From positions 43,364-107,363 of the forward strand of contig JADZGE010000055.1 in NCBI GenBank assembly GCA_020854035.1: a stretch of DNA of 64,000 nucleotides. Reading direction: 5' to 3'. The notes under the pieces are model-generated. The model was not told where the DNA came from. It did not search any database and saw only the letters and a list, made by a program, of their open reading frames with translations. The position numbers and the translations under genes are program-made. This document shows positions 30,788-39,997 of this stretch, one piece after another; position 1 is the first letter of the stretch, and every line of letters begins with the position of its first letter. The stretch comes from Burkholderiales bacterium. Its GTDB lineage: Bacteria > Pseudomonadota > Gammaproteobacteria > Burkholderiales > SG8-41.

Positions 30788-33139
30788 TCAGCGTGTTCGC
30801 CCGAGCGCGTGTGCCCCCAGCAGCTCGACGATGCGCTGGGGGGTGACCGGCGCTTGCGCTATCGTAACGCCAAATGGCGCGAGCGCGTTCTCGATCGCCG
30901 CAACGATGGCGGCGATCGCGGGTATCGTGCCGCCTTCGCCCGCGCCCTTCACTCCGAGGGGATTCAGCGGCGTGGGTGTTTCGAGGTGGACCAGGTCCAC
31001 GCGGGGGACATCGGTCGCGAGCGGCAGCAGGTAGTCGGCGAGGGTGCCGGTCAGCGGCTGCGCGTTCTCGTCGTAGAGCAGGCGCTCGAAGAGCGCGTTG
31101 CCCACGCCGTGCGCGACACCGCCCACGACTTGGCCGTCCACCACCATCGGGTTGATCACGCGCCCGCAGTCGTGGGCGACGGTGTAGCGCAGGATCGTGA
31201 CCGCGCCGGTTTCGATGTCGACCTCGACTTCCGCGACGTGCGTGCCGTTGGAGTACGCGGACTGCCCGGGCGTGAAGTGCGCGGTGTGCTCGAGGCCGGG
31301 CGCGAGCCCGCCCGCCATGGAGAATCCGGGCATGCCCGCCGCCGTCACCGCGAGTTCGCGCAGCGTCTTGCCCACCTCCGGGTCGCTCCTCAACCGCACC
31401 CGCCCCCCGGCGAGCTCGAGATCCTCCTCCCGGCACTCCATCATGCCGGCGGCGAGCATCTTCGCCTTCGCGGCGACCTCGATCGCCGCGAGGTGCACCG
31501 AGGGTCCGGCGTTGGCGGCGGTACGCGCCGCGAAAGTGCCGATCCCGAGCGAAACCGCCGCGGTGTCGCCCGTCACCACGGTGACCTCCTCGTAGCTCAC
31601 GCCGAACTTCTCCGCCGCGATCTGCGCGAGCGTCGTCTTGTGCGATTGCCCCTGCGGCGTCGCGCCCGTGTAGACGGCGAGCTTGCCGGAGGTGGACACC
31701 CGGACGGTCGCGCTCTCGTAAGGTCCGAGCCCGGTCGCTTCCACCGCGTTGGAGATGCCGATGCCGAGGTGGCGCCCGCTCCCGCGCGCCCGCGCCTGGC
31801 GCTCGCCGAAGCCCTGGTAGTCCGCGGCCTCCAGCGCGGCCGCCTGACACGCCGGGTAGTCCCCGCTGTCGTAGGTGACGGGCCGCCCGTCGCGGAAGAG
31901 GATGCCGACCTCATAGGGCATCTGCCCGGGCCGGATGAAGTTGCGACGGCGGACCTCGGCGGGATCGAGCGAGAGCTCGCGCGCGACGCGGTCCATCAGC
32001 CGCTCCATCGCGACCACCGCCTCGGGCCGGCCGGCGCCGCGCACCGGGGTGGTCTGGATCTTGTTGGTGTAAACGGACACGACCTCCAGCTTGAAGTGCG
32101 GAATCACGTAGGGGCCCGGGACGGTCGTCGCGGTGATCCACGGCAGCACGATTCCCCACGGCACGTAGGCGCCGGTCTCGTGGACGAGCTGCCCGCGCAC
32201 GCCGGCGATCCTCGCGGACGCATCCACCGCGATCTCCATGTCCCAGTACTGGTCGCGCTCCTGGTGCGTGGCGAGAAAGTTCTCGCGGCGATCCTCGATC
32301 CACTTGACCGGGCGGTCGAGCACCCGCGCGGCGAAGGCGATGTTCACGTACTCGGGGTAGTACGCGCCCTTGGGTCCGAAGCCGCCGCCCACGTCGGGGG
32401 TCACCACGCGCACCTGGTGATCGCCCAGGTCGAACATGTCGAGCATGCAGCGTTTCAGGCGGTGGGATCCCTGCGAGGCGACGTACATCGTGTAGGAGTC
32501 CGTCGGCGCCTCGTAGCGCGCCACCGCGCCGCGGCACTCGATGAAGAACGGCCCGCCGCGATGCTGGTGGATACGCTCGCGGAACACGTGAACGGCGCCG
32601 GTGAAGGCGCGATCGGCGTCGCCGGCCTTCACGGGAAATCGCGCGGCGACGTTCGACCCGGCGCCGGCGTGCGCCCGGGGCGCGGCCGGTTCCAGCGCCG
32701 CCCGGCAGTCGTTCACCGCCGGCAGCGGCGCGTAGTCCACCGCCACGCGGTCCGCCGCGTCCTCGGCGAGGTAGCGGCTCTCCGCGATCACGCACGCGAC
32801 CGGTTCTCCCGCGTAGTGCACCTCGTCTTTCGCGAGGGCGTAGGGCATCCGCGGTTCGCGCAACGCGGGGTGCGGCACGAGGAGCGGGAGCGTCTGCCGC
32901 CGCACCGACTCCGGCAGGTCCGCGAACGCGAAAACCGCGTGCACGCCGGGCAGCGCGAGCGCCGCCGACTTCTCGACGCGGCCCACCCGCGCGTGTGCGT
33001 GAGGGCTGCGTACGAACGCCGCGTGCAGCATGCCGGGCAGGTGGATGTCGTCCACGAACTGCCCCTCGCCGCGCAGGAGCGCGGGATCTTCCTTGCGCTT
33101 CGCGGAGGCGCCGAAACCGGTGAAGGGGTCAGGGTTCAT
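30788..33139 (-). CDS. Xanthine dehydrogenase family molybdopterin-binding subunit
   Basis: A 783-residue large subunit of a three-part molybdenum hydroxylase, which would insert an oxygen atom from water into a heterocycle, aldehyde or similar carbon. The active-site glutamate is in VKGAGEGGTIP near the C-terminus, and VRGAGRPEAVVAMERLMD is the substrate-side loop. The cysteine motif of carbon monoxide dehydrogenase large subunits is absent, so this is not a CO dehydrogenase. The N-terminal GFGASAKRKEDPALLRGEGQF is typical. Partner subunits lie directly upstream. No Mo-cofactor sulfurase or XdhC-type chaperone is in the window. Confidence 0.95.
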   Translation of the reverse strand: MNPDPFTGFGASAKRKEDPALLRGEGQFVDDIHLPGMLHAAFVRSPHAHARVGRVEKSAALALPGVHAVFAFADLPESVRRQTLPLLVPHPALREPRMPYALAKDEVHYAGEPVACVIAESRYLAEDAADRVAVDYAPLPAVNDCRAALEPAAPRAHAGAGSNVAARFPVKAGDADRAFTGAVHVFRERIHQHRGGPFFIECRGAVARYEAPTDSYTMYVASQGSHRLKRCMLDMFDLGDHQVRVVTPDVGGGFGPKGAYYPEYVNIAFAARVLDRPVKWIEDRRENFLATHQERDQYWDMEIAVDASARIAGVRGQLVHETGAYVPWGIVLPWITATTVPGPYVIPHFKLEVVSVYTNKIQTTPVRGAGRPEAVVAMERLMDRVARELSLDPAEVRRRNFIRPGQMPYEVGILFRDGRPVTYDSGDYPACQAAALEAADYQGFGERQARARGSGRHLGIGISNAVEATGLGPYESATVRVSTSGKLAVYTGATPQGQSHKTTLAQIAAEKFGVSYEEVTVVTGDTAAVSLGIGTFAARTAANAGPSVHLAAIEVAAKAKMLAAGMMECREEDLELAGGRVRLRSDPEVGKTLRELAVTAAGMPGFSMAGGLAPGLEHTAHFTPGQSAYSNGTHVAEVEVDIETGAVTILRYTVAHDCGRVINPMVVDGQVVGGVAHGVGNALFERLLYDENAQPLTGTLADYLLPLATDVPRVDLVHLETPTPLNPLGVKGAGEGGTIPAIAAIVAAIENALAPFGVTIAQAPVTPQRIVELLGAHALGRTR

Positions 33140-33266
33140 CGTGCGAGCGTTCAGCCACCGATGAACGCAGGCGGGCGCCGGCCGGAAAACCTGGATTCCC
33201 CCGATCGGCCGGCCGGAGGGCGCCCGGCGCGTCGGCGTGGAGCAGCGTGCATCCGCGGTGCCGTGC

Positions 33267-33746
33267 TCATCGCGCCCGCATTCGGCGTGCCGCGGCGAGC
33301 GCCGCGTCCACGATCCCCTGGTAGCCGGTGCAGCGGCAGAGGTTGCCCGTCAACGCCTCGCGCACGGCGTTCTCGTCCGGGTCCGGGTTCTCGCGCAGGA
33401 ACTCGGTCAGCGTCATCAGCATCCCGGGCGTGCAGAAACCGCATTGCAGGGCGTGGTGTTCGCGGAAGGCCTCCTGCAGCGGATTCAGCGCGCCCGAGCT
33501 CGCCAGCGATTCCACGGTCTCGATCGCCTGCCCGTCGCATTGCACGGCGAAGAGGAGGCAGGCGCGCGCGCTCGCGCCGTTCAGGAGCACCGTGCACGCG
33601 CCGCATACCCCATGCTCGCAGCCGACGTGGGTGCCGGTGAGGTTCAGTTCGTGCCGCAGGAAATCCACGAGCGTCAGCCGTGTCTCGACGGTGCGCTCGT
33701 GCGCGCGCCCGTTCACCGTCACCCGGATCGTCCTCGTGTCAGGCAT
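33267..33746 (-). CDS. (2Fe-2S)-binding subunit of molybdenum hydroxylase
   Basis: A 159-residue electron-transfer subunit carrying two iron-sulfur clusters. The plant-ferredoxin-type site is CEHGVCGACTVLLNG with a later cysteine in ARAC. The second site is CGFCTPGM with CRCTGYQGIV. It overlaps the end of the FAD subunit gene by 8 bases, so translation is coupled. A gap of 127 nt separates it from the large subunit gene, in which I see no further gene. Confidence 0.96.
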   Translation of the reverse strand: MPDTRTIRVTVNGRAHERTVETRLTLVDFLRHELNLTGTHVGCEHGVCGACTVLLNGASARACLLFAVQCDGQAIETVESLASSGALNPLQEAFREHHALQCGFCTPGMLMTLTEFLRENPDPDENAVREALTGNLCRCTGYQGIVDAALAAARRMRAR

Positions 33747-34614
33747 GTGCCGCTACTCCCGCGCTCGCCGCCGCCTGTTCCAGCGCGCGGTAGGTGAGGA
33801 CCCGGGCAAGGTGCCGCCGGTAGTCGGCCGTGATGAACGCGTCACCGGCGGCCTCGAGGCCCCCCGCCTCGGCCGCGGCCGCCCTGAACGCCGCCGTCCC
33901 CGGCTTCTCGCCCGCCAGCGCGCGCTCGATCGCGTGCGGCCGCACCGGCACGGGTCCGAGCCCCGAGATGCAGATCGCCGCGCTCGCGAGGGCGCCTTTC
34001 GAATCGAGCTCCAGCAGCGCCGAGCAGGCGACGATCGCGAAATCGCCGCGGCGCCGCGCGAATTCGACGAATGCGTGCCCGCGCTCGCCCCGGGGCAACG
34101 GGAGCGTGACGCCGGCGAGCAGTTCGTCGGGCGCGAGGCTCGTCGTCAGGAAGCCGGCCGCGAAGTCGGCGAAAGCGATGTCGCGCCTGCCGCGCACCGA
34201 TACCGCGTGCAGCGTCCCTCCGAGGAGGGCGGTCACGTTCACGAGCTCGGCGGACGGATCGAGGTGGCAGAGCGAACCGCCGAGCGTGCCGCGGTTGCGG
34301 GTCGGGCGGTGGCCGACATGGGCGAGCGCGGTTCGCAGCACGGGAAGCCGCGCGCCGATCCGGGCCGAGCGCTCGAGCTCGTGCTGCCGCGTCATCGCCC
34401 CAGCCTCGACGGCGTCGCCCGTCACCCGCAGGTAGGCGAGCTCGTCCACCTTGTTGAGATCGACCAGGTGATCCGGCGTTGCCGCGCGGAAGTTCATCAT
34501 GGGCACGAGGGTCTGTCCCCCGGCGAGCGGGCGCGCGTTCTCCCGGGTGGCGAGGAGCTCGCAGGCTTGCGCGATGGTGCGCGGATCGTGGTAGGTGAAA
34601 GGGGCGGGTTTCAT
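33739..34614 (-). CDS. FAD-binding subunit of molybdenum hydroxylase
   Basis: A 291-residue flavoprotein (CoxM/medium subunit type) that takes electrons from the iron-sulfur subunit. FAD-binding segments seen are PLAGGQTLVPMMNFR near residues 35-49 and TRNRGTLGGSLCHLDPSAEL near residues 100-120. It begins within the last 4 bases of the UbiD gene, and the overlap indicates that decarboxylase and hydroxylase are made together. The order FAD subunit, iron-sulfur subunit, molybdenum subunit is that of cox-type operons. Confidence 0.95.
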   Translation of the reverse strand: MKPAPFTYHDPRTIAQACELLATRENARPLAGGQTLVPMMNFRAATPDHLVDLNKVDELAYLRVTGDAVEAGAMTRQHELERSARIGARLPVLRTALAHVGHRPTRNRGTLGGSLCHLDPSAELVNVTALLGGTLHAVSVRGRRDIAFADFAAGFLTTSLAPDELLAGVTLPLPRGERGHAFVEFARRRGDFAIVACSALLELDSKGALASAAICISGLGPVPVRPHAIERALAGEKPGTAAFRAAAAEAGGLEAAGDAFITADYRRHLARVLTYRALEQAAASAGVAAHA

Positions 34615-36278
34615 TCGAGCTTCTCGACTCTTCTCACCGGCGTCTCCGGGGTCACGTCGCCGCGCGCCCGGGCCGCGGTCTCGATGCCGTTACTCTCCCA
34701 GTCCCCGGCGACGGCGCGCCGCGCGAAGCGCTCCCAGGTGTTGGTCCAGTCGCCGAGCGCGTAGCCGTGCCACGGCGCGCGCGCGGTGAGCGGCGGAAGC
34801 TCCAGTTCCTCCCAGATCGCGCGCGCGCCTTCCATGTACTCGCGGGCCGGCAGCGCGAGCGGCGCCATCGCGTGTTTCTGCGTGGCGTCCACCAGCAGCG
34901 TGGATTCCGCCCGCCCGGGGCCGTAGTGGGAACCCTGCACCCCGCGCCGGTAAGGCACGATCACCACGTCCTCGGCCGGGGTGGAGCGGTAGGCGAGCGA
35001 CCAGAAGACGGCGTCGGTGTTCTCCGGGTCGATGTCCTCGCTCACCGCGATCACGATCTTGCCGCAGTCGGCGCGCAGCGTCGCCGTGCCGTGCAGCGCC
35101 CGCCAGACCTCGGTGCGCGGGGTGCCGCGCGCGAGCTGGACGAAGATGACGGGCCGCAGGTTCGAAAGCGGCTCGTGCATGGCGACGCGGCGCACGCCGC
35201 GGATCTGGAGGTTCTCGCGCAGGTGCGCGAGGAACATCGGTTCGTAGGCGACCTTCTTCACCACGCAGGATTCGCTGGGCGTCACCTGGCTGATGATCGC
35301 GCTGAAGACCGGATTGCGCCGGTGCGTGATCGCCGTCACGCGCATCGGCATGTTGAAGGCTTCGAGCGCGACGTAGCCGTTGCTCTCGCCGAAGGGCGCC
35401 TCCGGTTCCAGCACCGAGGTGTCGATCACGCCCTCGACGACGATTTCCGCGTCGGCGGGCACCTCGAGATCGACGGTGACGCAGCGGGTCTTGCGGATCG
35501 GCGCGCCGGCGAGGGCGCCGGCCACGGCGAGCTCGTCGGTGTCCACCGCGAGCTTCTGCGGGCCGGTGAAGAAGACGACGGGCGGCGCCCCCAGCGCGAT
35601 GGCGATCGGCATCGGCTGCCCGCGTTCGCGGTACTTGAGCCAGTGGAGGTAGCCTCCCGCGCCGCCCGCGCGCGCGACCATGCGCACGCCGAGGCGGTCG
35701 GTCGCCTTCAGCCCGGCCCGGTAGGTACCCATGTTCTGTATGCCGTTCTCCGGGTCGCGGGTGACGCACAGCGTGGCGGTGAGATACGGCGCGGCATCGA
35801 AGCCCGGCGTGGAGATCGGGACGGGCAGGCGCGCGAGCCCGCCGCCCGGCTCGCGCAGCGCGGCGCCGGTGATCACCACCTGCTGGCACAGGGGTTCGGC
35901 GGCCGTGACGGGCGGAATCGGCCGCGCGATCGCCCGCATCCAGGTGTCGCCGATCTCCGCCACGGGCCTGCCCATGCCGAGCGCGTAGATGCGCGGCGAG
36001 GCGGCAAGCGCCCCCAGCGCGACCGGGATGTCGTAGCGCCGCCCCTTCGCGTCGATGACGTTCTCGAACAGGAACGCGCGGCGCTCGTCCTCGGGGATCC
36101 CGCCGGCGAACTGCCAGCGCACCAGCGGCTGGAGTTCGGTGTCCTTGTTGATCGCGCGAGTCACGCGCACGAGGAGACCCCGCGCCTCGAGCGCGGCGAG
36201 ATGCGCCTGGAAATCGAGCGGCGGACCGGAGCCGGCCATGGGGCCGGTTCCGGCCTCGCGGGTGGTGTCGTCGGGCAT
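34611..36278 (-). CDS. UbiD family decarboxylase (copy 3)
   Basis: A 555-residue prenyl-FMN-dependent (de)carboxylase. The catalytic glutamates are E293 and E298 in PEAPFGESNGY, and IQNMGTYRAGLKATDRLGVRM contains the conserved arginine region. It is translationally coupled to the FAD subunit of the molybdenum hydroxylase, which suggests one pathway in which a ring or unsaturated acid is hydroxylated and (de)carboxylated. The ATG at 36278 is used, and a later Met (residue 14) is possible. A Bug gene lies 58 nt upstream on the same strand. Confidence 0.93.
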   Translation of the reverse strand: MPDDTTREAGTGPMAGSGPPLDFQAHLAALEARGLLVRVTRAINKDTELQPLVRWQFAGGIPEDERRAFLFENVIDAKGRRYDIPVALGALAASPRIYALGMGRPVAEIGDTWMRAIARPIPPVTAAEPLCQQVVITGAALREPGGGLARLPVPISTPGFDAAPYLTATLCVTRDPENGIQNMGTYRAGLKATDRLGVRMVARAGGAGGYLHWLKYRERGQPMPIAIALGAPPVVFFTGPQKLAVDTDELAVAGALAGAPIRKTRCVTVDLEVPADAEIVVEGVIDTSVLEPEAPFGESNGYVALEAFNMPMRVTAITHRRNPVFSAIISQVTPSESCVVKKVAYEPMFLAHLRENLQIRGVRRVAMHEPLSNLRPVIFVQLARGTPRTEVWRALHGTATLRADCGKIVIAVSEDIDPENTDAVFWSLAYRSTPAEDVVIVPYRRGVQGSHYGPGRAESTLLVDATQKHAMAPLALPAREYMEGARAIWEELELPPLTARAPWHGYALGDWTNTWERFARRAVAGDWESNGIETAARARGDVTPETPVRRVEKLE

Positions 36279-36336
36279 GGGCGGGCGTCCCGGGATATTC
36301 TGGAGAGGAGTTCACGGCACGAACCGCCGCGAACTC

Positions 36337-37284
36337 CTAGTTCGTGAAATGCGCGCTCTTCAGCATCCTGCTCATCCGTTCCATGTCGGACCGGATGAAC
36401 GCGGCGAACTCCTCCGGCGCGTTCGCCACGATCTCCACGCCGTTCCCGGCGAGCACTTTCGGGTCCGCGCCCTTCAGGGCCGACGCGATCTCCCGGTGCA
36501 GGAAGGAGACGACGGCCGGAGCGGTCTTCCTCGGCACGAAGAAGCCGATCGCGGCTTCCGCCGCGAACCCGGGGAGCACCTCGGATACCGGCGGGAGCTT
36601 CGGCACGAGGGGCGAGCGCTTCGGTGTCGATACCGCGAGCGCGCGCGCCTTGCCCTGCCGGATGAGCGGCAGCGTGGGCCCCAGCGCGCCGAACATCATC
36701 TGCACTTCGCCCGTCATGAGTCCGACCATGGCCGGGCCCGAGCCCTTGTAGCGGACGCGCACGATGTTGACTCCCGCGAGGTACTTGAACAGCTCGCCCG
36801 CGACGTGCGGCGTGGAGCCGCCGCCGCCCGCGCTGTAGTTGAGATCGCCGGGGCGCGCCCTGGCGAGCGAGATCAGCCCTTGCACCGACTTCACGGGCAG
36901 CGAGGGGTGCACCACGAGCACGTTGGGGGAGGTCATCGCCAGAGTGATCGGCGCGAGATCGAACAAGGGGTCCCAGTTCACTCTTGCGAGCAGCGGCTGG
37001 AGCCAGCAGAACGCGCCGTAGAAGAGCACCGTGTAGCCGTCCGGCGCGGCGTCCTTCGCGACGTACTCGACCGCGATGCTGCCGCGGTTCTCCACGATGA
37101 CCCGCTGCCCGATGCGCGGCGCGAGCTCCTGCGCGGCGAGCCGCGCGCCCCAGTCGTGGTTGCTGCCGGGAGCGGCCGTGACGAACCGGATGACGCGCGC
37201 GGGGTATTTCTCCTGCCCGAGCGCGCCCGGCGCGGATGTCGCGAGCGCGGCGGCGGCGGCGATGGATGCGGCGCGGGTCCACAT
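36337..37284 (-). CDS. Bug/TctC-family periplasmic receptor, divergent
   Basis: A 315-residue receptor with a signal peptide ending near APGALGQ. Its ligand loops differ from all neighbours: the first reads VTAAPGSNHDWGARLAAQ, the second VENRGSIAVEYVA lacks the AGAGG run, and the third is VRVRYKGSG. Such divergence suggests a different ligand. It is the first gene of the minus-strand operon with UbiD, the molybdenum hydroxylase and the selenoprotein, so it probably delivers that pathway's substrate to the periplasm side of a transporter encoded elsewhere. Confidence 0.92.
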   Translation of the reverse strand: MWTRAASIAAAAALATSAPGALGQEKYPARVIRFVTAAPGSNHDWGARLAAQELAPRIGQRVIVENRGSIAVEYVAKDAAPDGYTVLFYGAFCWLQPLLARVNWDPLFDLAPITLAMTSPNVLVVHPSLPVKSVQGLISLARARPGDLNYSAGGGGSTPHVAGELFKYLAGVNIVRVRYKGSGPAMVGLMTGEVQMMFGALGPTLPLIRQGKARALAVSTPKRSPLVPKLPPVSEVLPGFAAEAAIGFFVPRKTAPAVVSFLHREIASALKGADPKVLAGNGVEIVANAPEEFAAFIRSDMERMSRMLKSAHFTN

Positions 37285-37543
37285 GACAAGTCCTCACCGG
37301 AATGCGGCCGGTTGCCCGCCGGGGCACTCTCGCGATTCCGCCTCCGAATCCGGTTTCCCGGCCAGTATGCCACCTTCGAGCACGCGCGTGCGCCCCCCTC
37401 TCGGGAGCATGCGCGGTGAAGGCGAGCGCGAGGCTTTGACCCTGTCACGGCGCGGCGGTAGCATGAAAGCGAGGACCCGAATCGACGGGGGCCGGTGCCG
37501 CGACGCCGCACGGCGCGCGCGGTCCGGTCCCGGGGAGCCCGCC

Positions 37544-37978
37544 ATGACCTACCGCACCATCCGCAGCATCATCGAAAACCAGGAAGTCGTCTCCGCTGCC
37601 GGCGCCACCACCGTGCGCGAGGCCGCTCGCCTGATGAACCAGCACGGCGTCGGCGCGCTCATGATCGTGGAGGACGGCAAACTCACGGGCGTGTTCACCG
37701 AGCGCGACGTAATGACCCGCGTCGTGGCGGCGGACAAGGATCCCCGGGTGACGCGCCTCGCGGAGGTGATGACGCGCGATCCGCTGACGGTGCACCCCGA
37801 CCGGCCGTTTCCGGAGGCGCTCCACCTCATGCACGAGCACGGCTTTCGCCACGTTCCCGTGGTGGAGAACGGCCGGGCGGTGGGCGTGGTCTCGACACGT
37901 GATGCGCTCGGCCCGGAGCTGGAGGACTTCATCTACGAGCTGTTGAGGCGCAACCAGGCCAACGATATTCTGGCCTAG
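37544..37978 (+). CDS. CBS-domain pair protein
   Basis: A 144-residue protein made of two CBS motifs and little else. The first covers about residues 8-70 (AGATTVREAARLMNQHGVGALMIVED, with GVFTERDVMTRVV) and the second about 78-132 (MTRDPLTVHPDRPFPEALHLM, with GVVSTRDALG). Stand-alone CBS pairs bind adenine nucleotides and act as energy or redox sensors. GGGGAG sits 6 nt upstream of the ATG. The frame is open far upstream, but that part is not protein-like. An inverted repeat spans its stop codon. Confidence 0.93.
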   Translation: MTYRTIRSIIENQEVVSAAGATTVREAARLMNQHGVGALMIVEDGKLTGVFTERDVMTRVVAADKDPRVTRLAEVMTRDPLTVHPDRPFPEALHLMHEHGFRHVPVVENGRAVGVVSTRDALGPELEDFIYELLRRNQANDILA

Positions 37979-37992
37979 CGGCCGGAATATCG
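37963..37992 (+). terminator. Hairpin at the end of the CBS-domain gene
   Basis: A 13-bp inverted repeat (CGATATTCTGGCC and GGCCGGAATATCG, one T-G pair, loop TAGC) spans the stop codon. It is very stable, but no T-run follows, so it may be an mRNA-stabilising structure or a rho-assisted terminator, not a classic intrinsic one. Confidence 0.4.
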
Positions 37993-38073
37993 TTCGGGAG
38001 GGCGCCGAATCGGGAGAGACGGGTTGACGCCTTCGCCCGTATCTCGTCACCCTCAACTTTCCATCCTTCCTCG

Positions 38074-38997
38074 ATGTCACAGCCGATCCAGATCCGCATG
38101 GGGGGCTACGGCCCCGCTTCCACGACGTGCAGCCGGGGCATGAAGGTGATGGGTGACCGGCTCGCGCGCGATTTCGGCGCGGAAGTCGACGTCAAGTACA
38201 TCTGGAACGTGATGGACCTCGGCTACCAGGGGGGCGACCTCCTGTGGATGGCCGAACACGGCATACTGACGCTCTCGTACCAGTCGACGAGCTACCTCGC
38301 CGACCGCGTGCCCGAGCTCGCGTTCGCGGACCTGCCCTTTCTCTTCGACGATCTCGCGCATGCCCGCGCGGCGATGGACGGCGGGCTCGGGGCGTACCTC
38401 ACGCGGAAGATCGAGGAGCGTGTCCCGGGCTACAAGGTTCTCGGCTACTTCGAAAACGGCTATCGCCACGTCTCGAACCGCCTGCGGCCGATCCGCGCGC
38501 CGGCGGACCTCGCGGGGGTGCGCACGCGGCTGATGCCGGGCGAGACGCACAACCGGAGCTTCACGCTGCTCGGCGCGGTGCCCTTCTCGCTCGATCTCAA
38601 GCCCGGGCTGGAAGCGATCGTCTCGGGCAAGGTGGATGCCCAGGAGAACCCGCTCGCCAACACGGTGGATTACGGCGCGCACAAGGTCCACAGGTTTCAC
38701 ACGCTGACCGGGCACTGCTATCTCTCGCGCGGGATCTATCTCAATCGCGCGCAGTACGAGAGCTGGCCGAAGCGGTTGCGGGAGGCGATCCACGCGGCAG
38801 CCCGCGAGGCGATCCTCGCGCAGCGCGAGCTGGCCGTCGAGGAGGAAGCGGCCGCCCGGAGGGCGATCGAGGCGGCGGGCGGCGAGGTGATCGAGTTGAC
38901 GCCGTCCGAGCGCGCGCAGTGGGCGCAGGCGGTCAAGCCGCTGCACGACGAGGCGCGCGGGCGCTTCGGGGACGCGGTGTTCGCCTTGTTGCGGTAG
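38074..38997 (+). CDS. DctP-type TRAP solute-binding protein without a signal peptide
   Basis: A 307-residue protein matching the C4-dicarboxylate-binding receptor family. Seen: FADLPFLFDDLAHARAAMDG, KVLGYFENGYRHVSNRLRPI, then PADLAGVRTRLMPGETHNRSF with the conserved arginine that clamps the substrate carboxylate. Unusually, the frame begins directly with the mature fold (MSQPIQIRMGGYGPAS). Translation upstream in the same frame shows no hydrophobic stretch, so no export signal is visible. It may act in the cytoplasm or may have lost its leader. No TRAP permease is adjacent. Confidence 0.85.
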   Translation: MSQPIQIRMGGYGPASTTCSRGMKVMGDRLARDFGAEVDVKYIWNVMDLGYQGGDLLWMAEHGILTLSYQSTSYLADRVPELAFADLPFLFDDLAHARAAMDGGLGAYLTRKIEERVPGYKVLGYFENGYRHVSNRLRPIRAPADLAGVRTRLMPGETHNRSFTLLGAVPFSLDLKPGLEAIVSGKVDAQENPLANTVDYGAHKVHRFHTLTGHCYLSRGIYLNRAQYESWPKRLREAIHAAAREAILAQRELAVEEEAAARRAIEAAGGEVIELTPSERAQWAQAVKPLHDEARGRFGDAVFALLR

Positions 38998-39151
38998 TCC
39001 TCCGGCAGCGCTCGCCGCGGCCCCGGAATGCAGAGTGAAAAGTCATGCCCGCGGAGGACGCGGTGGTCACGGGGCAGGTATCGCATCGCGAGGTCTCCGT
39101 GCTCTCCGTGAACCCCGTGGCTGGAGCTCGAGCACCAGCGGGAGCCGCCAG

Positions 39152-39865
39152 GTGACAACGACCGAACTCCTGTTCCGCGACGACGCGTACCTGAGAACCG
39201 CGACGGCGACCGTTCTCGCGGTCACCGGGCGCGGCGTCCTGCTCGATCGCACGATCTTCTATCCGCAGGGCGGCGGGCAGGCGGGCGACACGGGCTTTCT
39301 CGTGCGGCCGGAGGGCGCGCGGCTGGCGGTTGCCGATACGCGCAAGGACGAAACGGGCGAGGGCGTGCTGCACCTTCTCGCGCCCGACGCGCCCCGCCCC
39401 ATGGCGGGCGAGGCGCTCGCGCTCGAGATCGACTGGGCGCGCCGCTATTCGCTCATGCGCCTGCACACCGCGCTGCACGTGATGTCGTCGGTGGTGGTCG
39501 CACCGGTCACCGGCGGCAACATCGCCCCGGATCGCGCCCGGCTCGACTTCGACATCGACATGAGTCTCCTCGACGCGCGGAAGATCGAGGACGGGGTGAA
39601 CGCGATCGTCGCGCGCGGCGCGCCGACCGAGACCGTCTGGATCACCGGCGAGGAGCTCGACGCGCGGCCCGGGCTCGTGAAGACCATGAGCGTGCAGCCG
39701 CCGCGCGGCGCGGGCCGGGTGCGGCTGCTGCGGATACCGGATATCGACCTGCAGCCCTGCGGCGGCACGCACGTCGCGAACGTCGCCGAGATCGGCGGCG
39801 TGCGCGTTCTGCGCATTCGCAGCGAGGGCAGGCGGAACAAGCGGGTGGAGATCGCGCTCGCGTAA
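39152..39865 (+). CDS. Alanyl-tRNA editing protein (AlaX type)
   Basis: A 237-residue stand-alone editing domain that hydrolyses misacylated tRNA, for example Ser-tRNA(Ala). Zinc-binding motifs are HTALH at about residue 109 and CGGTH at about residue 205. The N-terminal segment RTIFYPQGGGQAGDTG is characteristic. The GTG at 39152, with GGGAG upstream, was chosen; the longer frame begins with unrelated sequence. It may protect against amino-acid mimics generated by the surrounding catabolism, but this is a guess from position. Confidence 0.92.
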   Translation: MTTTELLFRDDAYLRTATATVLAVTGRGVLLDRTIFYPQGGGQAGDTGFLVRPEGARLAVADTRKDETGEGVLHLLAPDAPRPMAGEALALEIDWARRYSLMRLHTALHVMSSVVVAPVTGGNIAPDRARLDFDIDMSLLDARKIEDGVNAIVARGAPTETVWITGEELDARPGLVKTMSVQPPRGAGRVRLLRIPDIDLQPCGGTHVANVAEIGGVRVLRIRSEGRRNKRVEIALA

Positions 39866-39997
39866 CGGGCGCCGGGGGCGATCCCGATCGCGACGGTGCC
39901 GGCGCTCCACGACGGACTGGACGTCACCGGGGAGCTTCGCGGGATCGCCGCGGCGGTGCCGGCGGGGCCCGACTTCCCGGCGAGTCCCGGCGGGCGG

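Noticed and set aside
30788..33139. Carbon monoxide dehydrogenase large subunit (CoxL)
   Set aside because: The active-site loop is VRGAGRPE and the cysteine motif of true CoxL is missing.
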